64,000 bases of DNA from Pseudomonadota bacterium (GTDB lineage Bacteria; Pseudomonadota; Gammaproteobacteria; Burkholderiales; Burkholderiaceae_B): the NCBI GenBank assembly GCA_023427085.1, contig JAEZBO010000267.1, positions 1 through 64,000 of the forward strand. The letters are read 5' to 3'. Shown piece by piece: positions 1 through 8,649 of the stretch (within the stretch, counting starts at the first letter, position 1; each line of letters begins with the position of its first letter). The position numbers and the translations under genes were made by a program. The notes under the pieces were generated by a model. It did not search any database. It was not told the origin of the DNA and saw only the letters and a list, made by a program, of their open reading frames with translations.

Positions 1-2
1 TG

Positions 3-722
3 CCGGCGCCGCGCGGCGCTGCGCCGGGTTCGCCGCCAGCGGCAGCCGGCGCGCGCACCGGCGAGGCCGAGGATCCTTGGGAGGGCGAGGCGCCGGCGCC
101 CGACGACATGGACATGAACTGGCAGCCGGCCCACGAACCGGCCCAGCCAGACTACGGCTACGAGCAGCCGGGCGCGCAGCGCGGATCAGGCAAGGGCAAC
201 TGGCGTGGCGGCGACAAGAAGCCTTTCAAACGCGGCGACTGGAAGGGACGCGACGATCGGGCCGACCAGGGGGCGCCGCCGCCGCCGGGACGGCGGCCGG
301 TCACGCCGCTGGCCAAGCGCCTGCTGCGATTGCTGCTGTCGCATCCCGAAATGGTCGATCAGATGGGCGAGCAGCAGCTTGAAGTTCTGGACCGCGGCCC
401 CCATCTGTCCCTGGTACGCGAACTGATCCTGCTGGCGCAGGGCAGCGGGGCCCGCCACCTGGGCGCCTTGCTGCAGGCCGCCGAGCCGGATTCGGATCTG
501 CAGTTGGTATTGCAGCAGGCCTTGGCGGACGTGATGGCTCAGGAAGAGCTGCCGCATCCGCAGAAAGAATGGGAAGACGCGTTGCGGCGCATCGAACTCG
601 ACGCCTTGCGTGCCGAACAGATGGCGCTGGTGCAGCAGGGCGTCAACGACCCGGCCGTGCGGGCGCAGTACATGGAGTTGTCACAGCGTATTACGGTACT
701 CAGCAAGGCTGCTGCACAGTAA
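3..722 (+). CDS. dnaG: DNA primase DnaG, C-terminal part (5' end outside window)
   Basis: This is the last 239 codons of the replicative primase; the frame is open to the left edge. What is visible is a Gly/Pro/Ala-rich linker followed by the C-terminal DnaB-binding domain (helices around TPLAKRLLRLLL and VRELILLAQG, and the conserved end with LDALRAEQMALVQQG and LSQRI). The toprim and zinc domains lie outside the window. DnaG makes RNA primers at the fork and is recruited by the DnaB helicase through this C-terminal domain. The position just before rpoD is the usual dnaG-rpoD macromolecular-synthesis order. Confidence 0.93.
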   Translation, partial: PAPRGAAPGSPPAAAGARTGEAEDPWEGEAPAPDDMDMNWQPAHEPAQPDYGYEQPGAQRGSGKGNWRGGDKKPFKRGDWKGRDDRADQGAPPPPGRRPVTPLAKRLLRLLLSHPEMVDQMGEQQLEVLDRGPHLSLVRELILLAQGSGARHLGALLQAAEPDSDLQLVLQQALADVMAQEELPHPQKEWEDALRRIELDALRAEQMALVQQGVNDPAVRAQYMELSQRITVLSKAAAQ

Positions 723-1037
723 ATAATGCGGTAAAATCAAGGGTTTTCGTGCGGACATCTTTTGAAAAGTGTTCGTTAGCCGCCAAGCTTCCGACCCGAT
801 CAGGGACGACTGAAGGGGTACCTGCCGATCGATATCAATCATCGGACCCCAGCCGATTGGGCCAACACCCATCAGGCCGGAACTTGGAGCTGCCAGGCCA
901 GCGATGCCCGGCGAACAGACAGGCGCGGCGCGCCTGTCGCAAAGGCTGTCGGCGAAAACGTGTCCTACGGTCCATTCGTGTTGCGCGGATGGCACTCAAT
1001 AGTTAATGTGGCTGTCAATCCAGTCACGGAAGCGACC
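723..1037 (+). other. dnaG-rpoD intergenic region, probable rpoD promoter region
   Basis: These 315 bases have no credible gene. A TAAAAT hexamer at 732-737 could be a -10 element, but no good -35 stands 17 bases upstream, so the promoter is not pinned down. The reading frame of rpoD stays open back to 960, but the ATG at 1038 is the better start. No terminator hairpin with a T tract separates the two genes, so some read-through from dnaG is possible. Confidence 0.4.
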
Positions 1038-3365
1038 ATGACCCAATCCATCGGCAAGAAATCCCCCGCTAGCACCCCGCTCGAACAGGCTAAGTCCGAG
1101 GCACTCGACAAGCCCGCGCGATTGGTGACGCGTGCAGCGGAGAAACCTGCCGCCAAGACGTCGGTGAAGGTTGCGGCCAAGACCGCCGCCAAGAAGACCG
1201 TGGCCAAGGCCGAGCCCAAGGCTGCCGCCAAGGCGCCGGCCAAGACCGCTCGCGCGGCCAAGGTCGCCACCAAGACCGCCGGCAAGCCCGGCCGTCCCGC
1301 CAAGACCGCTGCCGCCGATGACAGCGATGCCGAAGACCGCCTGGCCGACATGGTCACGCGTCCGACCGGCACCGGCCGCCGGCCGGGCCGTCCTTCCAAG
1401 AACGCCAATAACGACAGCGATTTCGACGACGGCGGCGACAACGACGGCGAAGGCGAAGTCGTGCCCGACTTCAAGCCCGCCAAGCGCGGCAAGCGCGGCA
1501 AGGCCGATCCCAAGGATCTGATCGCGCGCGGCCCGGTCTCGCCCGAAGAATACGAAGCCCGTCGCAACCGCCTCAAGCAGCTGATCAAGCTCGGCAAGGA
1601 TCGTGGTTATCTCACCTATGGCGAGATCAACGACCACCTGCCCGACGACCTGGTCGACGCCGAGGCCATCGACGGCATCATCAGCACCTTCAGCGACATG
1701 GGCATCTCGGTCTACGACCAGGCGCCCGATGCCGAAACGCTGCTGATGAGCGAAAACGCGCCGGTGGCCGCCAACGACGACGACGTCGAGGACGAGGCCG
1801 AAGCCGCGTTGACCACCGTCGATTCCGACTTCGGCCGCACCACCGATCCGGTCCGCATGTACATGCGCGAGATGGGTTCGGTCGAGCTGCTGACGCGCGA
1901 AGGCGAAATCGAGATCGCCAAGCGCATCGAAGACGGCCTCAAGCACATGGTCATGGCGATCTCGGCTTGTCCGACCACGATCAACGAGATCATCAACCAC
2001 ATCGCCCGCGTCCGTGAGGGCACGGCGCAGATCGACGAGGTGGTCGACGGTCTGGTCGATCCGGAAGACGGCGAAGAATACGCAGGCGCCGGCGTCAGCG
2101 ACGATTCGGACGATGACGGCCCCGCCGGTGGCATGAGCAGCCGCCAGCTCGAGGACTTGCGCGTCAAGGGCCTGAAGAAGTTCGACGACGTCGCCAAGTA
2201 CTTCGAAGCCATGCGCCGTGCCTACGAGCGCGACGGCTACAAGTCGCCGCCTTACGTGCAGGCGCAGGAAGGCATCCAGAACGAGATGATGGGCATCCGC
2301 TTCACGGCCAAGATGGTCGAGCGGCTGGCCGACACGCTGCGCAGCCAGGTCGAAGAAGTCCGCCAGCTCGAGCGCGCCGTGCTGCATACCTGCGTCGATC
2401 GCGCCGGCATGCCGCGCAGCCATTTCATCAAGGTCTTCCCGGGCCGCGAAACCGACATGGCCTGGGTGACGGACGAAGTCGCCGCCGGCCACGATTACTC
2501 CGAGACGCTCGAGCGCCACGTGCCGGCCGTGCACGAGCTGCAGCAAAAGCTGATCGACCTGCAGTCGCGCGTGGTGCTGCCGCTCAAGGACCTCAAAGAG
2601 GTCAACAAGCGCATGGCCACCGGCGAAGCCAAGGCCCGCAAGGCCAAGCGCGAAATGACCGAGGCCAACCTGCGCCTGGTCATCTCGATCGCCAAGAAAT
2701 ACACCAACCGCGGCCTGCAATTCCTCGACCTGATCCAGGAAGGCAACATCGGCCTGATGAAGGCGGTGGACAAGTTCGAATACCGTCGCGGCTACAAGTT
2801 CTCGACCTATGCGACGTGGTGGATCCGTCAGGCCATCACGCGCTCGATCGCCGACCAGGCGCGCACCATCCGTATCCCGGTGCACATGATCGAGACCATC
2901 AACAAGATGAATCGCATCAGCCGTCAGATCCTGCAGGAGACCGGCGCCGAGCCCGATCCCGCGACGCTGGCCGCCAAGATGGACATGCCGGAAGACAAGA
3001 TCCGCAAGATCTTGAAGATCGCCAAAGAGCCGATCTCGATGGAAACCCCGATCGGCGACGACGACGATTCGCACCTGGGTGATTTCATCGAGGACACCGC
3101 CACGCTGGCACCGTCCGACGCGGCCCTGCATGGCTCGATGCGCGACGTCGTCAAGGAAGTGCTAGACTCGCTGACCCCGCGCGAAGCCAAGGTGCTGCGC
3201 ATGCGGTTCGGTATCGAGATGAGCACCGACCAGACGCTGGAAGAAGTCGGCAAACAGTTCGACGTGACGCGCGAGCGCATCCGTCAAATAGAAGCCAAGG
3301 CACTGCGCAAGCTGCGCCATCCCAGCCGCGCTGACAAGCTCAAGAGCTTCCTGGAAGGCCAATAA
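1038..3365 (+). CDS. rpoD: RNA polymerase primary sigma factor RpoD (sigma-70)
   Basis: The housekeeping sigma factor, 775 residues. The start at 1038 has GGAAG six bases upstream (1028-1032). Residues 1-155 form a long Lys/Ala-rich tail with AAK-type repeats and an acidic Asp stretch, a common betaproteobacterial feature. Then come region 1.1 (about 156-230), region 1.2 ([12 protein letters not shown], about 268), a large non-conserved region, region 2 (from about 539, with [18 protein letters not shown] and the -10-binding segment [14 protein letters not shown]), region 3, and region 4 (from about 709, with the helix-turn-helix [20 protein letters not shown]). A tRNA gene begins ten bases after the stop, so the two are probably cotranscribed. 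Confidence 0.98.
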   Translation: MTQSIGKKSPASTPLEQAKSEALDKPARLVTRAAEKPAAKTSVKVAAKTAAKKTVAKAEPKAAAKAPAKTARAAKVATKTAGKPGRPAKTAAADDSDAEDRLADMVTRPTGTGRRPGRPSKNANNDSDFDDGGDNDGEGEVVPDFKPAKRGKRGKADPKDLIARGPVSPEEYEARRNRLKQLIKLGKDRGYLTYGEINDHLPDDLVDAEAIDGIISTFSDMGISVYDQAPDAETLLMSENAPVAANDDDVEDEAEAALTTVDSDFGRTTDPVRMYMREMGSVELLTREGEIEIAKRIEDGLKHMVMAISACPTTINEIINHIARVREGTAQIDEVVDGLVDPEDGEEYAGAGVSDDSDDDGPAGGMSSRQLEDLRVKGLKKFDDVAKYFEAMRRAYERDGYKSPPYVQAQEGIQNEMMGIRFTAKMVERLADTLRSQVEEVRQLERAVLHTCVDRAGMPRSHFIKVFPGRETDMAWVTDEVAAGHDYSETLERHVPAVHELQQKLIDLQSRVVLPLKDLKEVNKRMATGEAKARKAKREMTEANLRLVISIAKKYTNRGLQFLDLIQEGNIGLMKAVDKFEYRRGYKFSTYATWWIRQAITRSIADQARTIRIPVHMIETINKMNRISRQILQETGAEPDPATLAAKMDMPEDKIRKILKIAKEPISMETPIGDDDDSHLGDFIEDTATLAPSDAALHGSMRDVVKEVLDSLTPREAKVLRMRFGIEMSTDQTLEEVGKQFDVTRERIRQIEAKALRKLRHPSRADKLKSFLEGQ

Positions 3366-3375
3366 GCCTTTCAAC

Positions 3376-3454
<79 letters not shown>

Positions 3455-3458
3455 AAAA

Positions 3459-3511
3459 AGGCCTGGTAAATCAGGCCCCTACAGCCGCCAGCAATGGCGG
3501 CTGTTTTTTTT
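3459..3511 (+). terminator. Rho-independent terminator after rpoD-tRNA
   Basis: A small hairpin (GGCCTG/CAGGCC around 3460-3478) is followed by a strong one: CAGCCGCCA, loop GCAA, TGGCGGCTG at 3482-3503, then a run of T residues to 3511. It ends the rpoD-tRNA transcript. Confidence 0.9.
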
Positions 3512-3551
3512 CAACGTCTGCTGTGACCAAAACGTGACCGCTTCGGCATCC

Positions 3552-3800
3552 TCAATCCTCATCCGCATCACGCTGCCCGCGCAGGTCGACCGAGCGCACC
3601 GCATACTGGCCTGCCGAATTCTTCACGATTGAAAACTCGGTGTCGCAGCAATCCTGCAATCGGGTGCGCAGGTCCGCCAGTTCGGGGTCGTCGGCGGCCA
3701 GCGCTTCGCCTTGGCGATTCAAGCGTTCGGCCAGCGCGTGCAACTGCGAAATCAATCTGTCCTTGTCGCTCAAGCGGCTCTCCCGGGTTCGTTCATTCAT
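3552..3800 (-). CDS. Small hypothetical protein, helical
   Basis: 82 residues, not recognised. The sequence is charged and predicted helical at the N-terminus (DKDRLISQLHALAERLNRQ), then has two cysteines (DCCDTEF) and a short strand-like segment (GQYAVRSVDLRG). No signal peptide or membrane segment is seen. No strong ribosome-binding site precedes the ATG, so the start is uncertain. It lies in the same direction as the next small gene and in the block of orphan genes beyond the tRNA. Confidence 0.6.
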   Translation of the reverse strand: MNERTRESRLSDKDRLISQLHALAERLNRQGEALAADDPELADLRTRLQDCCDTEFSIVKNSAGQYAVRSVDLRGQRDADED

Positions 3801-3842
3801 TGCAAAAGGCAGCGCACCGGCTGGTCCGGTCGCCGCGGCGGA

Positions 3843-4064
3843 TCATTCGGCGGTGGCCGAATTGCCATCGTGCAGCGAGGTCACGACCAGTTCGAACTTG
3901 CCCGGTCCGCGCTCGACCACGGTCGCCTTGCACGCGTAATGCGTCAACAGGTCCTGTTCGAGCCGGCTCATCGCCTCGTGGGATTTCTTGTCGACAAAAC
4001 CCTGCTGGCTCCAGATCCTGCAGACCTGAAGTGCAAGTGCGATCAAGTTCTCCCGCGAATGCAT
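3843..4064 (-). CDS. Small hypothetical protein
   Basis: 73 residues beginning MHSRENLIALAL. I chose the ATG at 4064 rather than the one at 4088 because AAGGAG stands six bases before it. The N-terminal half is helical with one Cys (LQVCRIWSQQGF), the C-terminal half looks like two strands (CKATVVERGPGKFELVVTS). No family recognised. It reads toward the gene at 3552-3800 with a 42-base gap, so the two may form a transcription unit. Confidence 0.62.
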   Translation of the reverse strand: MHSRENLIALALQVCRIWSQQGFVDKKSHEAMSRLEQDLLTHYACKATVVERGPGKFELVVTSLHDGNSATAE

Positions 4065-4204
4065 GAATGCTCCTTGTGGAAAACCCATTTAAGCATTCGA
4101 GGCCGCGCGCCAGATGTCCTGCGGTGTAGCACCTGTATCCCTTCACTGCCGGGCGCGGCGCCGCGGTTTTTCCTCCGGAGAAAATCGGTGCGCGGGTGGC
4201 GTTT

Positions 4205-4525
4205 TCAGGGGTCCAGGCTTTCGTACCAGTCTTTGTAGGGGGTGTACTTGACCAGCTTGCGATTGAAGTCAGGCGCACCGTCGTCCCACCAGACCGGTCC
4301 GCGTTCACCCAGCGCCTGTTTGGCCTGGTCGACGCGCTCGCGCGCCGCGCGGCGCTGCGCATCATCGGGTTCGCCCCGCAAGGCCCGCCGCGCATCCATC
4401 AACTGGGCCACCAGCGTGGCGCGCACGTCGGCGGGCAAGCCGGGATTCGACAGGCGCCACAGCCGGCCCCGCACGACGAAATAGCGGCCATCGGGGGTGG
4501 CCGGATATCCAGCTGTGTCGCTCAT
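4205..4525 (-). CDS. Conserved hypothetical protein, partner of DUF3253 gene
   Basis: 106 residues with the opening TPDGRYFVVRGRLWRLSNPG, a helical Arg-rich middle (RRALRGEPDD to DQAKQALGER) and a Trp-rich end (GPVWWDDGAPDFNRK). This type of small soluble protein is common in Proteobacteria next to DUF3253 genes; function unknown. Its ATG overlaps the stop of the DUF3253 gene by four bases, so the two are translationally coupled. Confidence 0.78.
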   Translation of the reverse strand: MSDTAGYPATPDGRYFVVRGRLWRLSNPGLPADVRATLVAQLMDARRALRGEPDDAQRRAARERVDQAKQALGERGPVWWDDGAPDFNRKLVKYTPYKDWYESLDP

Positions 4526-4812
4526 GCCTTGCGACCCAGGCGGATCGGCCCGCGCAGTGGCGTATCGGGTGATTGTGTGACGCCTTTCTGGCGGATCTCC
4601 AGTCGGCCCTGTCGGGCCATGCCGACCGCCACCTCGCGGATTTGCGGCATCAGCGGCCGCCAGCCGCTCGGCGCCAGATGACGTGCGACCTCGGACGGAC
4701 AGATCGTCGCGTCGGTGGCGCGCTGATCCAGCAGCTCGACGATTGCGCCGCGGATCTGCGCGTCGGTCCAGGTCCGGGTCATCTGCCGCGTGTCATCGCT
4801 GTCAGGGCGCAT
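4522..4812 (-). CDS. DUF3253 family protein
   Basis: 96 residues. The core from WTDAQIRGAIVELLDQR through TICPSEVARHLAPSGWRPLMP to GRLEIRQKG is typical of the DUF3253 family, which looks like a small winged-helix fold; a DNA-binding role is inference. It starts inside the end of the upstream gene (stop at 4802-4804) and ends in a four-base overlap with the next gene, so three genes 5287-4205 read as one operon. An alternative ATG at 4782 would remove ten residues. Confidence 0.82.
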   Translation of the reverse strand: MRPDSDDTRQMTRTWTDAQIRGAIVELLDQRATDATICPSEVARHLAPSGWRPLMPQIREVAVGMARQGRLEIRQKGVTQSPDTPLRGPIRLGRKA

Positions 4813-5287
4813 CGGCCGGCCGGGCCGGGTTCGATTCGCGGCGCGCGTGCCATGCTGCCAACTGGTCGTCGGGGATCGCCGCGTACATCCCCGAATATTG
4901 CGTCAGCCCGCCGCCAGCCCAGGTCTCGACCGGCAACACAGCGACGTCGGTCTTGTACAGCCGGATGTCGCCGTCGACCACCAGGCCTTCGGGCAGGGCC
5001 TCGATGAAGGTGCCTTCGATATCCAGGTCGCCATGCACGACCAGGTTGGCCGGCAGTTGCTTCCAATCCCACGGGTGCTTGATCACCAGGTCGTTGGGCA
5101 CCACGCAGTAGCGCTCGTTCACCAGCGTGGCGCCGTGGCTGGCCAGGCTGTCGCAACCCGGTGCACGGTTGTCGTAGACGTACCAGCCGGCCGCCGACGC
5201 GATGATGAAGGCGGCCGAGACAAGCAGCCGCAAGCCACGGCGTGAAGCCGGTTTGCGGGGTGTTAGGGTAGAGGGTGTCTGGCTCAT
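4802..5287 (-). CDS. Membrane-anchored protein with leucine-rich-like repeats
   Basis: 161 residues starting MSQTPSTLTP at 5287. One N-terminal membrane segment (LRLLVSAAFIIASAAGWYVY) places the rest in the periplasm. The exported part has two similar units, LPANLVVHGDLDIEGTFIEA and LPEGLVVDGDIRLYKTDVAV, each about 21 residues and resembling solenoid repeats in which LPxxLxVxGDxxxxxT recurs. No enzyme motif is seen and the function is unknown. First gene of a three-gene minus-strand operon ending at 4205. Confidence 0.72.
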   Translation of the reverse strand: MSQTPSTLTPRKPASRRGLRLLVSAAFIIASAAGWYVYDNRAPGCDSLASHGATLVNERYCVVPNDLVIKHPWDWKQLPANLVVHGDLDIEGTFIEALPEGLVVDGDIRLYKTDVAVLPVETWAGGGLTQYSGMYAAIPDDQLAAWHARRESNPARPADAP

Positions 5288-5361
5288 GATCGGGTGACTA
5301 TACGCCGGGCCGGCGGGGCGGGGCAAAAGGGAAAAAATCCTATGTACGAGATCACATCATC

Positions 5362-5619
5362 ATGAGCGATAGCGAGTTCGAGTACCGCGGCTGCCGCGTC
5401 CGGATGACGCTCAGCGAAAGCGGCGCGGAGATCGGTTCGGGCGTCTATCGCTGCAGCGCCAGTTTTCAGCCGCTCGCGGTGGGCCAGGGCGAGGGCAAGG
5501 GCGAGTGGCGCCGCCTCGAGCGGGATCATCAAAGCATCCACCTGTCGGCTGATTCGGCGCTGCGCGAAGCCCGGTCGCGGCTGCAGAAACGGATCGATCA
5601 GTGGCTTGCTGCCTCATGA
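5362..5619 (+). CDS. Small hypothetical protein of the YRGYR type
   Basis: 85 residues, no known function. It opens with FEYRGCRVRM, has a middle GVYRCSASF strand and ends with a helix SADSALREARSRLQKRID. The same plan recurs in the proteins at 14384-14662 and 48007-48300, so I group them as a paralogous family. The next gene starts inside its stop codon (ATGA overlap). No clear ribosome-binding site was seen; the divergent operon begins 75 bases upstream. Confidence 0.65.
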   Translation: MSDSEFEYRGCRVRMTLSESGAEIGSGVYRCSASFQPLAVGQGEGKGEWRRLERDHQSIHLSADSALREARSRLQKRIDQWLAAS

Positions 5620-5831
5620 GCCCGACGATCCCCAATGCCGGAGCGGGCTATAGCGTCGAGATCGTCCGCCACGACGACCGCTGGTACCTGGTCGTCGATG
5701 TTCCATCGATGCCGTCTCAGGCCCATGGGCCGTACGCGGACCGAGCGTCGGCCGACCAGGCGCGGTGGCGTTATCTCGATGGCAAGGATCCCGGGCCGGC
5801 CGCGCCTGTGCCCGATCGCCAGCGGCGCTGA
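5616..5831 (+). CDS. Small hypothetical protein
   Basis: 71 residues starting MSPTIPNAGAGYSVEIV. The start is chosen because the ATG at 5616 overlaps the upstream TGA, the usual sign of coupling; the ORF could begin earlier at 5601. The sequence suggests two strands (GYSVEIVRHDDRWYLVVDV) then a helix (YADRASADQARWRYLDG). No family recognised. Confidence 0.58.
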   Translation: MSPTIPNAGAGYSVEIVRHDDRWYLVVDVPSMPSQAHGPYADRASADQARWRYLDGKDPGPAAPVPDRQRR

Positions 5832-5932
5832 TACGCGGGCAAGCGACCGCGGCAAGCCAGGACCTGCCTGCCCGCGCATCGGCCGTGCCTATAGAATGTC
5901 CGCAGTCGTATTTTTGTCGGACCAGGAAAAAG

Positions 5933-6166
5933 ATGTCGATTCGAACCGTGAGCCACTGCAGCGCCGTGGTGCTGTCCCTCGTCCTGTTGTCGGCGTGCTC
6001 GTCCAGCGCACCGCCGCCGCAGGCCAGCCGTGACGACGATTGTGTCGCCGAACCCAGCAAGTGCCGCTACGAGCCGGGCGAGCGCCAATATGCCGAAGAA
6101 GAAGCCAAGCGCCTGAACAAGGAATCGGCGCGCCAGTTGCGACGCAAATCCAGCTGGTGGTGGTGA
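5933..6166 (+). CDS. Small lipoprotein
   Basis: 77 residues with a lipoprotein signal peptide ending in a lipobox (SLVLLSAC, Cys about 22), then a short charged exported part with two more cysteines (DDDCVAEPSKCRYEPGERQY) and a basic Trp-rich tail (RRKSSWWW). Start at 5933 is supported by AGGAAAAAG just upstream; a TATAGA box at 5890-5895 may be its -10. The frame stays open for 61 codons after the TGA and those codons carry an Ala-Glu repeat. Function unknown. Confidence 0.72.
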   Translation: MSIRTVSHCSAVVLSLVLLSACSSSAPPPQASRDDDCVAEPSKCRYEPGERQYAEEEAKRLNKESARQLRRKSSWWW

Positions 6167-6197
6167 GGGCGGTCCGCCAGCGCTGAGCTGACGCCTA

Positions 6198-6251
6198 AAG
6201 CCGAGGCCGAAGCCGAAGGCAAAATCGAAGCCGAAGCCGAAGTCGAAGCCA
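6198..6251 (+). repeat. Degenerate hexamer tandem repeat (AAGCCG)n
   Basis: About nine units of a six-base repeat, AAGCCG with variants, lie between the small lipoprotein gene and the phosphoesterase gene. In the lipoprotein frame the units read Ala-Glu, after its stop codon. Confidence 0.75.
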
Positions 6252-6316
6252 GATCAGCGCGGATTCGCGGCGGAAACCGGCATGGTTATCGCTTTTTCGC
6301 CGACCAGGCCGGCAGC

Positions 6317-6334
6317 GGCCGTCGCGGCCTTTTT
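6317..6334 (+). terminator. Weak candidate terminator after small lipoprotein
   Basis: Five-base stem GGCCG/CGGCC with TCG loop followed by five T residues (6330-6334). The stem is short, so this is a weak call. Confidence 0.4.
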
Positions 6335-6456
6335 CCCTGCCATCGGCGGTAATCAGCCGCTGTCGTCAAAATTTAATATCTCGACGTTTTCGTCTGTCAT
6401 GTTCCGGTATTGACAGCAACAGACAATCTGGCCTCCCGCGATCCCACGGAGTTCAC

Positions 6457-8601
6457 ATGTCTGGCCGTACCGACGACGTTTCGTTTCCTTCCGATGACAG
6501 TGCTGGCGTAGCCGATACGTCTGTCCAACAAGGCGCCCCGCAAGCCAAGCGCCGTTCCCTGCTCAAGCTGGGCGTTGGCGCCTGGCTGGTGCCCGGCGTC
6601 GGCGTGACCGGCCTGCTCAGCGCTTGCGGCGGCAGCGACGATGACGACGGCCGGTTCAGCGACGATCCCAGCCAGCCGACGCCGCAGCCGCCGCCCGCCG
6701 GTGACAATGGCCTGGTGTCGAGCTTCGGCTTGATGGTGCTGCCCGACACGCAGTTCTATTCGCGCTACGCCAGCGCCGAAGCCGGCAACCAGTTCGACCG
6801 TCTGTACGGCAGCGAGCCGTTCATCAGCCAGACCCGCTGGATCGCCCAGCACGCCGCGGACCTGAAGATTCCGTTCGTCATCCACGTCGGCGACATCGTC
6901 GACCAGGCCAGCCGGCCGCAGCAGTGGGAAATCGCCGACCAGGCCATGAAGGTGCTGGAAGACGCCAACCTGCCGTACTCGATCCTGGCCGGCAACCACG
7001 ACATCAACGCGCCGATCGGTTATGGCTCGGATCCGGTCAACGGCACCGACGCCGATCGTGATCTGGCCACCGAGCCGTATCTGCAGTGGTTCGGCAAGGA
7101 CCGCGCCGGCGCGCAAGCGACCTTCGGCCAGCGCGATGCCAGCGGCTTTCACGAGTACCACATCTTCAGCGCCGAGGGTCAGCGCTTTCTGGTGCTGTCG
7201 CTGTCCTGGCGCGTATCCGATGCCGGCATCGCGTGGGCACGCCAGGTATTGAACAGCCATCCGACGCTGCCGGCGATCCTGGTCAATCACGACCTGCTGT
7301 CGATCGACCGTGATGGCGTGACGCCGCTGGAAACGCCTTATGGCCTGATGCTGTGGGACAAGCTGATCCGCGACAACGACCAGATCTTCATGACGCTGAA
7401 CGGCCACTTCCATGGCTCGGCGCACCTGACCAAACTGAACGACTACGGCAATGCGGTCGAGCAGATGGTGGTCGATTATCAAATGGCCTATCAAGGCGGC
7501 AACGGCCTGATGCGTTATTACGAGTTCGACTTGAGCAACCGCCGTATCCGGGCACTGAGCTTCTCGCCGTGGGTGCCGCAAAAACCCGCCGACACGCTCA
7601 ACGAGTTCGATCAGGCGATGTTGACCGCGCCGAACGATCAATTCGAGATCGACATGGATTTCGGCGCGCGCTTCGCGCGATTCAGCCCTGATTTTTCGGT
7701 GCCCGAGGCCAGCAACGCGCCGTTGGCGGTCGCGGCCACTGCGTTGATCCTGGATGATTTCTCGGACATCGAGCCGCCGGTGCGCACGCCTGCGCAAGGC
7801 CCCGACGATTATCCGAAGATCGACGACACGCTGGCTCACTGGCGTTTCGCCGGCGGCGCGGCCGGCTCGGCCGTCGCGGCGGGCATGGTGATCGCCGACA
7901 TCTCGGGCAAGGGCAACGACCTGACGCGCGCCGGCCTGAACGAGCCGCCCGGCAACGGCGCGCAGCTGGACGACCTGCTGTGGACCACCGACAAGCACTT
8001 CCTGTCGGCGGCGCCGGGCAGCGTCGAGTTCCGCCGTACGGTGGGCGGGCGCCTGAGCTATTTCAAGACCGCCGAGGGCGCGCCGCTGAATGCCGAGACC
8101 TTCACCGGCGGCTACACGGTCGAAGCCTTCATCAAGGTCGGCCGCGACTGGACCGCCACCGTCAACGCGTGGATGAACATCATGAGCCGCGGCGGCCGGC
8201 GCGGCAACATCCCGGGATTCCAGGGCGGGCCGCAGTCGCCGCCGGTTCAGTTCGCCATCTCGAACCTGCGCGAAGTGCAATGGGAGGTCGCCTCGCACAC
8301 GCCGCCGATGTCGCGTACCAACTGGTCCGGTGAAATCATGGTCGATACCTGGTTGCACGTGGCCATCGTCAACGACGCACAGACCGGCGAGACCACGATG
8401 TTCGTCGAAGGCGCGCCGGTGCTGCGCAACATCGGCGGCTCGGTCGGCCTGGGCACGCTGGGGCTGCCGTGGTACGTCGGTGCCGGTTTCTGGGATGGCG
8501 GGGCGCCCAACAACGGCTTTCTGGGCACGGTCGGCGAGATTCGTATCGTCGCCCGGCCCTTGCAGCCCGCGCAGTGGCTGACCGCACGCGCGGCAGGCTG
8601 A
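6457..8601 (+). CDS. Tat-exported lipoprotein metallophosphoesterase with LamG-like C-terminal domain
   Basis: 714 residues. The N-terminus has a twin-arginine signal with a lipobox: KRRSLLKLG (Arg 32-33) and LLSAC (Cys 57), then an Asp/Pro-rich spacer. The calcineurin-like phosphoesterase domain follows with PDTQ (about 93), GDIVD (about 145), GNHDI (about 178), NHDLL and NGHFHG (about 313), the usual two-metal ligands. The last 240 residues look like a LamG/concanavalin-type sandwich. It is probably a cell-surface or periplasmic phosphatase or nuclease folded before export; the substrate is unknown. GGAG six bases upstream supports the ATG. A CTGTCAT/TGACAG inverted repeat (6394-6416) lies in the upstream region. 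Confidence 0.88.
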   Translation: MSGRTDDVSFPSDDSAGVADTSVQQGAPQAKRRSLLKLGVGAWLVPGVGVTGLLSACGGSDDDDGRFSDDPSQPTPQPPPAGDNGLVSSFGLMVLPDTQFYSRYASAEAGNQFDRLYGSEPFISQTRWIAQHAADLKIPFVIHVGDIVDQASRPQQWEIADQAMKVLEDANLPYSILAGNHDINAPIGYGSDPVNGTDADRDLATEPYLQWFGKDRAGAQATFGQRDASGFHEYHIFSAEGQRFLVLSLSWRVSDAGIAWARQVLNSHPTLPAILVNHDLLSIDRDGVTPLETPYGLMLWDKLIRDNDQIFMTLNGHFHGSAHLTKLNDYGNAVEQMVVDYQMAYQGGNGLMRYYEFDLSNRRIRALSFSPWVPQKPADTLNEFDQAMLTAPNDQFEIDMDFGARFARFSPDFSVPEASNAPLAVAATALILDDFSDIEPPVRTPAQGPDDYPKIDDTLAHWRFAGGAAGSAVAAGMVIADISGKGNDLTRAGLNEPPGNGAQLDDLLWTTDKHFLSAAPGSVEFRRTVGGRLSYFKTAEGAPLNAETFTGGYTVEAFIKVGRDWTATVNAWMNIMSRGGRRGNIPGFQGGPQSPPVQFAISNLREVQWEVASHTPPMSRTNWSGEIMVDTWLHVAIVNDAQTGETTMFVEGAPVLRNIGGSVGLGTLGLPWYVGAGFWDGGAPNNGFLGTVGEIRIVARPLQPAQWLTARAAG

Positions 8602-8619
8602 ATTCCGGCCGGATATGAA

Positions 8620-8649
8620 CTGACGGACCTGCCCGCGCAGGTTCGTCAG
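8620..8649 (+). terminator. Hairpin after phosphoesterase gene
   Basis: A 13-base-pair stem (CTGACGGACCTGC with GCAGGTTCGTCAG, one G-T pair, loop CCGC) starts 19 bases after the stop codon. It lacks a T tract, so it may be a processing or weak termination site. Confidence 0.5.

Noticed and set aside
996..3131. 711-codon minus-strand frame across rpoD
   Set aside because: Antisense shadow of rpoD. Long antisense frames are expected in GC-rich genes; composition is not protein-like and there is no ribosome-binding site.
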